Origin: Plantago ovata
Taxonomy: Eukaryota > Streptophyta > Magnoliopsida > Lamiales > Plantaginaceae
Reading direction: 5' to 3'
Length of the DNA stretch: 64,000 nucleotides
NCBI GenBank assembly: GCA_028274465.1
Contig: CM051457.1
Location: 97,835,982 to 97,899,981 of the forward strand
The position numbers and the translations under genes were made by a program. Position 1 is the first letter of the stretch. Each line of letters opens with the position of its first letter. The notes under the pieces are model-generated. The model saw only the letters and a program-made list of their open reading frames with translations. It did not search any database and was not told the DNA's origin. Positions 32,401-44,142 of this stretch are shown one piece after another.

Positions 32401-34184
32401 ATACAGCAGAGTGTCACAGATCTTAATCAATTTTTTTTTTAGAACATCAAACACCTCAACTGGAAATCCAAGAGTCACCTGCTGTTGCTGTAATTGCGGA
32501 GCCGAAAGTTAGAAAGAGGAAGAGAAAACAATTCTTCGACAGCGCTACAGTACTGAGTAACGAGTATGTTCTTTTATTTCTTGGGTCAGCAATGCCAATT
32601 ATTATCTTTTTATTTTTCCATAATGTTAGCTTTTGATGGTTTAGGTTCATGAAAAAGGCCCTTGATGATACCCATGACTTGTACCGGAGAAAGAGGAACT
32701 GTCCTTCAACTTCTCTCGACGTCTGGAAACAAAGCAAAAGGTTGAAAAAGGATAATATCTTTGACGAGCTCTATTTAATTGGTCAGTTCTATTCTTCATC
32801 AATTTGTTCAACAGATGTACTATTCTGAAATTTCTTTGGATGTGAAATAGCTTCCATTATTTTGCAGGGTCTTGTGTCGAACTGCAGCAAATTCACAAGG
32901 AAGATGCCGTTTCTTCTAATCCTCATTTAGTCGCCAGTGCATCTGAGAATGCTCATTTAGTTGCTGGTACATCTGAGAATGCTCAGGCAACAAACAGTGC
33001 TGCTCAACACAACGCATCTAGACTTGATGATAATGATGGAGAAACTGAAGTTCTCCGTAATACTGAGCAAGCCTCGCCCGGTGGATATATGCCTCCAGAA
33101 TTCACTGATATCCCTTCTTCAGCAGGTGGCATTAATTTCACTCCGGAAAACTTCTCTAAGGTTCAATCTGAACGGTTTGACACAACTAGTGGGGCTGATA
33201 TACCACATACCGCAACTGTTGGGGACTCTACAGGACATTTTGGTTCTGAAATGGAAACCCCCAGTACCTTTCATTTCGAGCACTCATCACTTTTTGATAT
33301 CCCCGAACAATCTACTGTAGGAGTAAGTTACTATCCTGAAATTATTTATAGCTTTATTATTATCACAAATATGCCACTACATAATTTTTTGTACATATAG
33401 AGAAATGAGTCACAACCTGAAAGAATCTAGTGATATCGAATTTGACAATTTGTATTTCTTTTCTGGCAGGACCTTGATTTCTTAGAACAAGATGACCATT
33501 CTGTAGCTGGTAACCATTTTTCTCCTAAACTGGCATTGTGCTAATATTTGATCTTTCATAGTGTTTAACTTTGTTTACTTACAGTATTTTCTCTGCATTC
33601 ACATGTTAATTAGGATTCCAAATGACAGAAGAATTGGGTTCGGGTTCAGTGAATTTAAGTACTCCACGGCTGCAATTGTCTTCACGAACACGGTAGACTG
33701 TTGGCTATGTGATTACGAATTCTATATTTTCTGGTCTTGTTTTGGTTATTGACTTATATTTGATTGTTCTTCAGGGCTGTGGCTCAGTACTTGAAAAAGC
33801 AGTCCCCAATTACCCCTATCCCAGAAAGTGCTGAAGAAACACCAGCAGATGTCAATCTGAACAACGTTCTTGAAGGCAAGTCAAGAAAAATATCTGCTCG
33901 GATGTTCTATGAAACGTTGGTAAGTACCCGAGTAATGCTGCTTGCTTCTACAAAATACTTAAAAATTGACAAAAATCGATGGTCTCATTTTGGTATGTGT
34001 CACAAGTTCTTGAATTTGATGAAGTTTGCATATGTAGTGGCCTTATATCCTGTTAATAATGTACATCCATGCTATATAGGTTTTGAAAAGCTTCGATCTT
34101 GTGGATTTGCAACAAGAGAATCCATATGAAGATATTACTCTGAAGGTTACTCCACAGCTCTCCAAAGGAGATTTCGTAGAATGA
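29447..34184 (+). CDS. RAD21: RAD21/SCC1-type cohesin kleisin subunit (one-base frameshift in exon 10)
   Basis: The protein closes the SMC1-SMC3 cohesin ring in the nucleus. Thirteen exons are modelled: 29447-29570, 31151-31409, 31499-31545, 31729-31778, 31865-31932, 32021-32367, 32443-32563, 32645-32781, 32868-33322, 33471-33509, 33614-33692, 33775-33919 and 34080-34184. All introns are GT-AG. The N-terminal kleisin domain (MFYSHTFLARKGPLGTVWC; LLLGVVRVYSKQVDYF) binds SMC3. The acidic middle carries a KVRKRKRK basic patch. The C-terminal winged helix (ARMFYETLVLKSFDLVDLQQ) binds SMC1. Exons 1-9 and 11-13 splice in phase. Exon 10 has stops in all three frames, but one extra T (GATTTC for GATTC) restores the family-like DLDFLE and a 658-residue protein. 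A pseudogene or an assembly error is possible. It resembles SYN3-type plant proteins; the exact orthologue is uncertain. Confidence 0.85.
29700..30860. repeat. Degenerate ~100-130 bp tandem repeats in cohesin intron 1
   Basis: Intron 1 (29571-31150) contains at least eight imperfect units built on CTTGTTCAGTGAATTAAAGAT, AAAAGACTGACTTTTCT and CTTGTTTGCCCTTTTATT. The GTTCAG anchors are near 29725, 30229, 30355, 30466, 30584, 30675 and 30772. It is T-rich on the sense strand. It could be an expanded regulatory or simply minisatellite intron. Confidence 0.7.
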
Positions 34185-34997
34185 AATGCAAAAGGCGGTT
34201 AGGGATGTAAATACGGTAAGCATAAGTTGTTATCCTGTGATTCGTTTTGTTAAGTTCCTTTCGTGCGTGTATCTTTTTGATATTATAGGAAGCATCCACT
34301 AATGTTAACATGTAAAATGCAGGTGGATGGATCTGTTTATATAGCGGGGCGTAAAAGTACTTATCGTATCAGAAGGGCTTCTGCAATCCTAGAGCTTTGC
34401 TTGCCAATTCATGAATGCATGCATAGTCCTGTTCTGTAACTTAGAATTGTAATTTGCTGGTTTTCTAATTATTTGTTCCTTTTAGTACCATAAAATACTT
34501 GTGTTTAGAAATCCTGAGCCTTTTTATGGCTTCTTTAGGGAGAGTGAGATATACATATTTTCATTTACCAGAGTCTTTTGGTTTGGGAGTCTTAATTTGT
34601 GTGGCTTATTTTGTTTGTAAGTCAAGACTCAAGACACCCTGAAAAAAATGGTTCGCCTAGCGTCTCCACCACGAGTAGAGAAAAAGTAGGCAGTGCGTGA
34701 CTGCTTCCCTTAGTTTCACACTGCGTTCTCTCCAACAAATCATCAACCGGCTCCTCAACCCCACGGCGTAGGTAATGCTCGGAGCGTTAGGCATCAGCTG
34801 GCATTTTGATTGATATGCAGAGTAAATGCAAGTATGCAACTATGCAAGTTGCCATGGGTATAGTATAGATTACCAAATACCACTCAGTATGGTGTGCTGA
34901 CAATTCTAAGGTTCCAAATCTTATTTTTGGTCATTTGGTGTCTTATACATAGCTGATCAGCTAATAAGTACATTATTCTCAAGAACTATAAAAAAGT
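34185..34997. other. Region between two convergent genes
   Basis: It contains the 3' untranslated parts of the cohesin gene (+) and the Clot gene (-). A short intron-like interval (GTAAGC near 34217 to CAG near 34322) follows the cohesin stop and may be a 3'UTR intron. No other gene seen. Confidence 0.4.
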
Positions 34998-36508
34998 CTA
35001 ATTTTCAGATAGAAGGCTATCAATCTTGCGCTCAACATGGGCTTCATGGTCTTCGAGACGAGCTTTCACCCCATCATTTTCCCACTTGATCAAAGTTGGA
35101 ACACCTTTGAGCTTAAAGGTTGAGTCAACTCGCCATGGGTGCTGGGAGTTCCTCCAAGTAGGCCTATCTCCAACATAAGCCCTTAGCAAAGCCACGTTCT
35201 CTGGATACGTTTCTAACTTCTTCTGTATCACAGGTTCAGCTCTTACACAATCTGACGAATCAAACAAACATAGCTCGTCACCAGAACAAGAAGCCGACCA
35301 TATTGCAGATATAAATTACTCATGACTAGATCTAGTGAAAAGTAAACCCATACAGAGCAGCAAATATAGTAATCATATAAACAACACAACCTGTGATCAG
35401 TTTAGTTACTCGAGTATAATATCAGTCGGTTGACAAGGAACGTGCAAAGAGGGTAAGAGATTGAATCAACATCGTATATAGTAGGCATGAAATTCAGATA
35501 TCTGTCAGCTTACAATAGTATAGCTATTATATATGTAGGGTAGACGCAACGCAAGGGCTCGTTCATAAAGTGTTGTCATCATCATCAGGCAGGAAAAACT
35601 TCTAACTGTTTAGTCGTTTACCATGAGACACCTAGTACAATTTTCAGGTAACATGACCATGAAACCACTTAATTTAAACCACAATTTCGATCTCAGTTTT
35701 TTTTCGTTTCAAAGTCACCACACTGCTAAGATTTAGTGATTCACAAACATTAGTTCAAAGTTCAAACCAATGCGAGAGTGTCAACTCGCAATCAATCCAA
35801 TGCAACAAAACTCATGGATGAGGGAACATGCCAGTCTATAAACTGATTGTAGGTAGCAACAAGATTTTGTGAAAATGAAGGCCCAAATTACATTTGCAGA
35901 ACACTACAAATTCTATCTCCACGATCAACTGAGCGTCACAACGCGTTTGAGCATAACAATAAACATCAACACTTACTCGCGATATGCCGAACAAATTGCT
36001 AGTATAATGGTAGATAGATTTAACCATATAAGCTACTACTATTTGACATCCGTTTCTTAGTGTTATGCAAATGGACTAGTTTACATGATATTAGAATTTG
36101 TAAATGTGTTCTGTTCTGAACCTTCATCATGTCTATACTACTCAACACTTATCATCATTATTCATTACTTAAGCAAGCCAATGAAAACCCTACCATATTT
36201 CACCTAAATACTTGTAAATTTTGTACCATAAGCAGAAAAAAAGAAAAAGAAACTAACTTTGTCACTAAACACAAAAACCCAATTGGAATTTGTACATAAA
36301 TGATGAAAAGAAGCGATAATTGAAACACAAATAAGGCAAAAAGAGAATGGTATTGTTGTATACCAGGGCACCAGCTGAGATTGGTGGAGGGTTCATTATC
36401 GGCCAAGAAAAGGATGAAATTAGCCTTGTTGTTGGCTAATTCGCTCTTGAATTTCTCGAAAACCCCATTGAATGTTGACACTGTTGCATCCAAAACCTTA
36501 ACCGGCAT
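34998..36508 (-). CDS. Clot: Thioredoxin-like protein Clot (TXNDC17 type)
   Basis: There are two exons on the minus strand, 36508-36364 and 35251-34998, joined by a GT-AG intron of 1112 bp. Together they encode 132 residues, normal for this family. The domain is thioredoxin-like (DUF953/TRP14). The redox centre WCPDC is formed exactly across the splice junction. DCVRAEPVIQKKLE, RAYVGDRPTWR, HPWRVDSTFKLKGVPTLIKW and RLEDHEAHVE match plant Clot. It is a cytosolic disulfide reductase with few known substrates. I chose the ATG at 36508 (MPVKVLDATV), which has a good AAATGCC context. An in-frame ATG at 36562 would add 18 charged residues, and an acceptor-like CAG lies between, so that segment is more likely 5'UTR. 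Intact. Confidence 0.92.
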
Positions 36509-37470
36509 TTCTTCTTCTTCTTTTTTTGCTTTTTCTTCTGATTTCTGTTGCAAATGAAACAAGGTTACAGCAGTGCGTTAGTATCACGCGATCTTAACAC
36601 ATCCTTGTTGTTGGACTTGGACTGGACGGTCAGTAAGCCCCAGAATGATTGGGCCTCAAATATTGGCTCTTCAGTCCAATTACAAAAGTTCAGCCCAGTT
36701 TTCAAATAAAATGGGTTCGACAAAAATTTCTCCAGGTGCACCAAAAAAACCCAGCCCACACCGTTTCCGATTTTTCTACGTTCTATGACGCACTTGACTG
36801 CTGAACGAAACGCCAATATTGACTCCATCTATTCGGGCATTTTAATCGACTAATGATGGTAATTAAAGACCGTAATTGTAACTGATTAACAAGACACAAT
36901 GGCGTCTGTTGGTTTCAAGATTTGTGTTGTATCGTAATTATTTGAGATTGATGATTCAAACTTAACTTGTGTGTGGTGTAATAATACGTAGAATCTGCGA
37001 ACTACGAATTTGACGTTCCAAAGAGATTCTACTAAACATTTAGGGTCGATCAGGTGACAGTCTCTTTGGACGTTCCAAATAATACTGTAACATAGCATTA
37101 TGGTCCTTCCCAAATGATCCACTAAGGTAAATGGAGCAAGTCCAAAGGAACAAAGCCTTGCATATTGTGCTAAGCCAGTTGAATGCTAATGGGCCTCTTA
37201 TACTCATGTGTCTCCATCCAAGCCGTACACTTGGCACGATCTTGAAAAAGACTACTTGGATATGAAGTTTATAAATATTCTCTACACTCCATCATTTGAA
37301 CTTTGAAGGTAATCAACAATCATCAACTAACTCTCAATCTCAATATACTTACTAGGGAAGCCGTCATTAGGATTTGATCCTCGACAAACTGGGCATGAGC
37401 CCTAACACCCCCCCACCCCCTTCCATTTTTAAAGCTTTATTTCAGGTCCTGGTAACTCAAGGAAGGTCAT
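36509..37470. other. Upstream region of Clot and unassigned sequence
   Basis: It should contain the Clot promoter. A 9-bp inverted repeat (CCAAAGAGA near 37018, TCTCTTTGG near 37059) with shared GACGTTCCAA flanks can form a hairpin. No further gene supported. Confidence 0.35.
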
Positions 37471-38764
37471 AGCAATGAAAGTATATATGTCATAAAGACA
37501 ACCAACATTAAGGACGATATGTACTTTATCGCATTCAACTTATTGGTATTTATTTATGTTACATTTATTTAAGCACATAAATACAATTGGCATTACATCT
37601 ACTGAATAAATTATTTGGTAGTTTGAATTATTCTGTAAGATGTTCCCAAGGACTAAAAATAATCACCAAGTTAGTGGGAGCTTGTGTGTCAAAACTTAAG
37701 TTATAAAATTAGCCACTAGTTGATGGTTATTGATATACGGGATATCAATGATGCGATAGAGACTAGCATGTGTTGCATCAGATCCTTCGAGGATGTAGTA
37801 GTTCTCACTGTAGCGAATAGTTTGGCTATTCATGATGGACCCATGGACACTTTGGAGATTGTTGGCATACCCAGCCGAGATACCATTTGGTAAATTCTAT
37901 TTAAGTGTCTATGAGAGTATCGAATTGTAGGGTGATGTAATACTCCTCATACTTGAGGTCAATACTACATCATATGTGGAATAATATACTTTAACCATGC
38001 GCAACGCTTGCACTCTTAAAGTAGGGTAGATACATACGGTATGTGTTGGGTATATTAGGAAGCATATGGCGTGAGTGATTGGACCAAGACCAGGATTCAT
38101 TCCTCTGAATAGATTCAAGGAGAGAATACTCTACATCTCATATTTAGTGAGATCGTTAGTCAGTGGCCACTGCAAAGATATATGTTAAAATGGTGTTTGG
38201 ACATAATCATCTAGATCGACTAAGAAGGTTGAGAGAGAATGGATGAGTTATTGGAATAAACACTAATCCATATTCTAGACTCGTTCGAGTATTCGAGAAT
38301 AAAAGGACCGTAGCATCAAAGTACTCGACATCACCGGCAGTTCATATCTACTCAACAAACGTACCTTACATATTAGTATTATCTAGTGGCGATTGTCTAG
38401 GAATATTTACTAAGACCTTGATTGGATCATTGCCTGATATGTGAGGACCTATGAGTCATACAACTAGGTGATAATGCTTCTGATTAAGCATTAGAGTAAA
38501 TTAAATGTCAATTGGATTGATAACATTTGATTTACTATTATTATAAGTACATTTCATTTGATGAAAATCATTAATTAAGTTAAAATTAGATTTGTGACTT
38601 AATTACTATATTAAATAAAATATCAATTGGATTGATAAATATTTATTTTAATATTATTGAGAATACTCTATTTGATAGAATTAATTAATTAAGTTGAACT
38701 GAATTCATTGGACTTAATTAATTATACTTTTTGAAAGTAAATTAATTAAATGGTAATTTGCATA

Positions 38765-40145
38765 TGGGTCCCTCTTAGTTTTTTTAATTACAGATCTTAC
38801 CCTCTTAGTAAAACAATTACATGTAGCCATTGTTAGACAAAACCAATTACATATAGCACCACGACTTTGACTTTTTTCGAATTAAGAGCTGGAAGTTACG
38901 TTTTTACCCTTGTCGGAATTTCGGTTTTTGACTTGAAACAAACATCTTAAGTTTACATTATTTACACATTTGCGTCTAAATTATTTTATTCTACAAAATT
39001 AACTTTAATAAATTTCAAATTAACCACAAAAATTATATAAATTTTAAAATAAACTAATATTTTATATAAAAGAGCCCCAGATTAAGGGTTTGTTTGAAAA
39101 CAACCCCAAAAGATTAAAAAAAAGAAGAAAAAAAAAACGTAATTTTAAAGTGGAGTACCGAAACTAAATTCCGGTACCGGAACTGTAAGAGGAAGTTAAT
39201 GAGGAAGAATGAGATAAAAAAAAAAAAAGAAGAAAAAATTAAAGAAAAAGAAAAAAGGGAAATTTTCAGAATCAACCCCTATTAGTGCACCTCATTTCAT
39301 TCCCCCCCTACTAGTTCAACTATTACGTTTTATCCCAATCGAGTTGACCAAGTCTAAAATTTTCTGAAAATGTGGATAGCCAAACACTCCCTTAACTTAT
39401 TTTATTTTCTTTTTCCTTTTTCCTTTCATGTTTTAATTTTATTTTCTTTTTACTTTTATTATTTTCTTTTTTTTTTTTAATTTTAAGTCCCTCTTCTTCT
39501 CCAGCTCCGGCACCGGAATTTTTCTGGCGCCGGAGCTGCCGGAAAGTACAGCTCCGACCGGAGCTGTTTAAAGCTCCAATCGGAGCTGTCAAAAGCTCCG
39601 ATCGGAGCTTTCAAACAGCTCATCGGAGCTGTATATTTAATTTTATTATTTTTTTTTAATTTTTTTTTAATTTGATTTTTTTTTCTTTTATAAAAAATAT
39701 GGAGTGAAATATGAATCAATAATTGTGTATGGATCATTTTGTTATAATATTTAAGAACATTTTGAGATTTATATAACTAATGGGGGTTAATTTAAATAAT
39801 TTATAGTCAATTTTGTAAAATAGAAAAATTTAGAGTCAAATATGTAATAAAATAGAATTGAAGTTGTTTTTTTTTTAAAAAAACTAAAACTTAAATGCAA
39901 AATGGTACATTCCAGGCCTCAATTCGCTAAAAGTCAAGGTCGTGGGTTAAAATGTAATTGATTTGCACTAACAGACGGTAATGCGTAGTTGTTAAACTAG
40001 TAGGGGCCAATGGGTAATTGATGAAACCTAAGGCATTGTTTGGTCGGAACCTTTCTGAATCTGAATAACGGTCAAGTCAACTTTTTTCCGGTCATTGGGG
40101 CTATACGTAATTGTTGAACTAAGGAGGAACATTTCGTAACTAGAG
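38765..40145. mobile_element. Inverted-repeat (foldback) DNA element with modular ends
   Basis: The left arm (about 38770-38885) matches the reverse complement of the right arm (about 39925-40140). One pair is TGTTAGACAAAACCAATTAC against TGTTAGTGCAAATCAATTAC, continuing into CACGACTTTGACTTTT against CACGACCTTGACTTTT. A module of the form CTTAGTTNAACAATTACG recurs several times within each arm and again near 39310. The centre is AT- and pyrimidine-rich with GGAGCT palindromes. No coding sequence. It is non-autonomous; Mutator-like affinity is a guess, and exact ends and target duplication are unresolved. Confidence 0.6.
39500..39632. repeat. Cluster of GGAGCT palindromes
   Basis: At least four palindromic units occur in about 130 bp. 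One is a perfect 20-bp palindrome at 39592-39611 (AAAGCTCCGATCGGAGCTTT), and another is CAGCTCCGACCGGAGCTG near 39549-39566. They are surrounded by A/T runs inside the foldback element. Confidence 0.85.
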
Positions 40146-41475
40146 GCCGCAACAAGGTGGTACAATGTAATAATTAAATTAGATTTTATTACAAAAAGAT
40201 GAAAATATTAATTAGACTAAATTAGATTTAATTAATTAAAGTTAGAAATTGTATTTGAACTAATTTAGAATGGAGTTCAAGTACTAAAAAGTCCATAAAA
40301 GGAAAGAAAAAAAGTTTTGGTCTTTCTGGGACTCGAACTCTTGATCACTCCTATGGGAACTAGGAGACCAACTGAATGGGATGGCTCAGCTGATAAATTA
40401 AAATATATACGGTGAAGTTAATGTTATCTCAATACTGAAACAGAAAGGAGGTGGTGAGGTAGGGGTTGGTCAACCTCTTGGTGAATCTCCGGAGTCCGAC
40501 AACAAACAGGAAAAGGAAAATGTCCTTATTAAGGATTCGATTCCAATTCGATTTCTCTTAGGTTTTAGCTGCGATTTGTAGCTATATAAGGGGATGATTA
40601 ATGTATGCTTAGACACATTCATTACAACTTGAAGACCCAATTCGACTACTTCGAAGGGTGATATATTATAGATTATAGTTCTAGCTTTGAGAGACAGATT
40701 TGTTCTTGTTTCTTGCACTTTTAGGGACTTGTAATTGAGATTGATATAGTATAGTGACAGTTGGTTGATCTCCGTGGACGTAGGTTACTTACAACCGAAC
40801 CACGTTAAATCTTGTGTCTTTCTTTGCTTGCGTCCATGCTTTGTTTTCTGTTCGTGGTGCTTGTGTGTGTGATTAATTGCGTGAAGCTGATCTTGGTGGT
40901 TTAGTTGATATTGTGAGCTTTGTGTTTTCGTTATCTGTCGTATTGTGACTCAACATATACGTTTTGTATATATATCCAGTCCGTGCGGCTGATGTAGGTG
41001 TATTAGGTTTGATACGTGTTGTTGCTGCTTGTGGCTTAGAGCTCTCCTCCTCTTTTGGATTTCTCCTATACAGTTGTATTCGTTCTAACTCTTTTCTTTT
41101 CTTCTTTGATTAATTCTCATTTATTATAATCTTTGAGATTTATTGTTTTGCTTAATGTAGATTTTGAATATGGATTTCTTAGCATCCATGGAGAATTCAT
41201 CAACGAAGAATTGAACTACGTTTGACTTGATCCCGATGGTACATAGACAACTTAGAATTGTTTAGAGTTCAATCAGATTCTTTAGAAGATAATTAATTGT
41301 TCCTTGAAGAATTAAAAAACTGATTAGATAAAAGGTTAATGGAAGCTGGATAACGAGTAAGTATATTTACATGGAGCATGTTAAATAATCATTCAATCAA
41401 CGATCCATGTAGGATAAGTTTCAAATTCCGCTGCATTAAGATCAGAGGTAATTTCCTACAATTTCCAACAAGCAA

Positions 41476-41864
41476 CGCATGAAGGTCCTAGTAACTCATG
41501 GAAGGACCTTGATTAACTCATGGAAGGACCTTGATTGGAAGATTCAGCTTAGAAGGACGTATTTGGAAACAATATTTAGATGAATTATCAATAGCACAAG
41601 TTTACCCATTAACGTGAGTTACTATGCTATCCTAGCAATCTACTAAGCATTCTCACGAATAGCTACTAACAACACACAAACAATGAATAATTGCAGCACG
41701 ACAGAGTGCGTATTCTTTTGCGTATTGTAGTGGACTTCTTGTGTATATATAGTCTTTAATTATTCACAACAAGGCAAGTATTCTACATTTCTTCACCGTG
41801 TAAAGTTCACAACTTGAAGATCCTTCTTTGAAGTTCCACCTTGTTTTCTTGGCTTTTTTAGTAT
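41476..41864. other. Intergenic stretch with short tandem repeat
   Basis: A 25-28 bp unit around TTAACTCATGGAAGGACCTTGA is repeated two to three times at about 41486-41545. Nothing else recognised before the hAT terminus. Confidence 0.6.
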
Positions 41865-42054
41865 TTAGCTAACAAGCACGGGAACGGGGACGGGGACGGA
41901 TACGATATGGATACGTAGAAATGCCAAAGTAAAAAAAAAAAGGATACGGGGACATGCAAGATGCGTTTAATATTTAATTATATATATACAGAGTTGCAGA
42001 GTTGTAGTGTCTTGCAACTTACATTGTCTTGCTTCCAATATTATTTTCAGGACA

Positions 42055-43343
42055 ATGTCTTCGTTTAATTCTCAAAGTGCAAGTAGTTCTATTAACTCCA
42101 GCACAACAGCTACTAGTGATGATAACGAGAGGCCCTTGTGGAAATTTGTCAAAAGAATAGGACAACCTATGGGAGGAGGGGGTGGAGGAATAGCATGGCA
42201 ATGTAACTATTGCAATGTTAATAAGACGACAAGCTACACGAGGTTGAGAAGACATTTGTTGAAGGATGCTAAGGGTGGAATTAGCTTCTGTTCAGGGGTG
42301 AAAGCCGAGCATGTGGCTGAAATGCTAAAGGCTGAAGATGAGTATAAGAAAAGAGCTAAAGCTAAGGTACCAAGAGATGTACCATTGCCGCCTCCCTCGA
42401 TTTCTATGCCTAGCCAATTGTATGGGAGGGTGTTAACTGATTCTGAGATTGAGAAGTCAAAGAAAAGAAAGGGAAACGATTCTAATAATACCATTGGAGC
42501 AGCTTTCAACGTACAAGAACGCAACCACTTACATGCTTTGATTGTGAGGCTTTTCTATTCATCGGGATTGCCTTTTCACTTGGCAAGAAGTCCTTATTAT
42601 GTGAGCAGCTTTGCATATGCAGCCAACCACAACTTAGGCGGTTATGTTCCACCGGGATATAATTTGCTAAGAGGTCCACTGTTACAACAAGAAAAGGCGA
42701 ATGTTGAGCGGATGTAGTTACCAATTCGGAGTAGTTGGCAAGAGAAAGGAGTAAGCATTGTGAGTGATGGCTGGAGTGACACACAAAGAAGGCCATTGAT
42801 CAATTTTATGGCTGTGACAGAGGGCGGGCCTATGTTCTTGAAGGCGGTTGATTGTTCCGGTGAAACCAAGGACAAATATTTTATCTCTACCTTGATGAAA
42901 GAAGTCATTGAAGAAGTTGGGCCTCAGAATGTGATTCAAGTTATCACAGACAATGCAAGAAATTGTTCATCTGCAGGAGCTATTATTGAAAATAAGTATC
43001 CTCATATTATTTGGACACCATGTGTGGTGCACACACTAAATCTTGCATTGCAGAACATATGTGCTGCAAAGAATGTGGAGAACAATCAAGAGACGTATGA
43101 TGAGTGCTCGTGGATCTCATTCATTGTTGCTGATGTTGTTATGATCAAGAATTTCATCATGAACCATCAAAAGAGGTTACATATTTTCAATAAATTTGTG
43201 CCTTTGAAGCTGCTTATCGTTGCTGCCACTCGCTTTGCTTCTACAATTGTGATGTTGAAGCGCTTCAAACTTCTAAAAAGCAGTCTTGAAGCAATGGTGA
43301 TGAGTGACGATTGGAACAATTACCGTGAAGATGATGAGACTAA
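42055..43343 (+). pseudogene. hAT transposase, 5' part (BED finger and DUF659)
   Basis: The ATG at 42055 follows an acceptor-like TTTTCAG, suggesting a 5'UTR intron. Residues about 15-80 form a BED-type zinc finger (WQCNYCN..., then RLRRHLLKDAKGG) for DNA binding. DUF659 follows, with the catalytic core beginning at IVSDGWSD and a second acidic block VITDNARN. An in-frame TAG at 42715-42717 replaces the codon after ANVERM; the frame otherwise reads through. The Harbinger insertion cuts the gene after DDET at 43343 and it continues at 50230. Confidence 0.9.
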
Positions 43344-43344
43344 G

Positions 43345-44142
43345 GCCCTGATTGGTTTGGTGTGTTTCGCAAAAGTTTACAGTTGACCGCGCGAAACACT
43401 GCGATTGGTTACTCATTTCAATGTATTTGCAGCCCGCCGGGCCAGCCCGAAATCTTTTACAAAGACACCAACAGGTCCAAAACCAAATGGGGGGGGGGGG
43501 GTGCCCGGTTTTGAAACACACCAACATGTCTGTTTTCAACACCCACCTAAAATTACCATGTTAACCTTCCTTCTTCTCCATAATCACACAATGGCATAGG
43601 ATAAGATGTGCCACTATAAAAGGCCAAATCCAAATTTTTTCACACCTGCGTTTTGTTCTGCTCTCCATCGTTTTTCAGCTCGTGACCGTGAGCAGCTTTC
43701 TCTTCAAACCCTAGCTTTATCCCTCTTTCAATTTACATCTGAATTCAACACAATCTGCAGAAATTAATTGCTGAATCTTACTAATTTGCTACGGGTTTTT
43801 GTAGATCCAGTCGCGGGTGGCCTTGTTGCTTATCTGTTCTTGCCGTTGTTTATCTGTTCTTTCCGTTGGAAGGTGAGTTGGCTTCTACGGGTTTTTGTAC
43901 TGTCTGTTTTAATTTGTGGGAAGTTTATTGCATTGAATGCTATTGAATGTTTGTCTGATGGAATGTTTATCTATGCAATCTTTGTTGTGTTAATTAACTG
44001 TTGCATTGAATACTGTTGCATTTAATGCTGGAGAATGTTAATTTTAGTTTCATGTTGTTTATGCTTGTCTTGGTATAAAAATGCTTATCTGCACTTTATA
44101 ATGACAATATCTCTACAACTTTTGTATTCCATAGACATGGTT
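43345..44142 (+). other. Harbinger 5' region
   Basis: Noncoding leader with a run of 11 G at 43490-43500 and an intron-like donor (GGAAGGTGAGTTGG near 43868). It is probably the promoter and 5'UTR of the transposase gene. Confidence 0.5.

Larger units (their letters stand above)
37476..41470 (+). mobile_element. Diverged solo copia LTR, enlarged by an inserted element
   Basis: It begins TGAAAGTATATATGTC and ends TTTCCAACA. Its start, its middle (ACCTATGAGTCATAC, the TTAATTAA-rich part) and its end (TTTCAAATTCCGCTGC) can be aligned block by block with the solo LTR at 24403-26560, so it is an older relative of that family. A TATA box (CTATATAAGG) is near 40581-40590. About 1.4 kb in the middle is a separate inverted-repeat element. 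No internal region, hence solo. Confidence 0.75.
37471..41475. repeat. 5-bp target site duplication agcaa (37471-37475 and 41471-41475)
   Basis: The pentamer flanks a TG..CA-bounded LTR. The outer flanks are also similar to each other (AGGTCCTGGTAACTCAAGG and AGGTCCTAGTAACTCATGG), suggesting that the insertion landed in a tandem repeat. Confidence 0.8.

Noticed and set aside
36509..36562. 18-residue N-terminal extension of the Clot protein from an in-frame ATG at 36562
   Set aside because: The family starts at the inner Met, the extension is low-complexity Glu/Lys, and an acceptor-like CAG suggests an untranslated exon boundary.
36565..36828. Minus-strand ORF of 87 codons upstream of Clot
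   Set aside because: No recognisable domain, and it sits in the likely promoter/5'UTR. It could be an upstream ORF, but nothing supports it.
40315..40395. Possible tRNA gene or SINE (GGGACTCGAACTC and GGATGGCTCAGCTGATAA)
   Set aside because: A B-box-like sequence is present on the minus strand, but no cloverleaf with a consistent A box and acceptor stem could be drawn, and it lies inside the old solo LTR.
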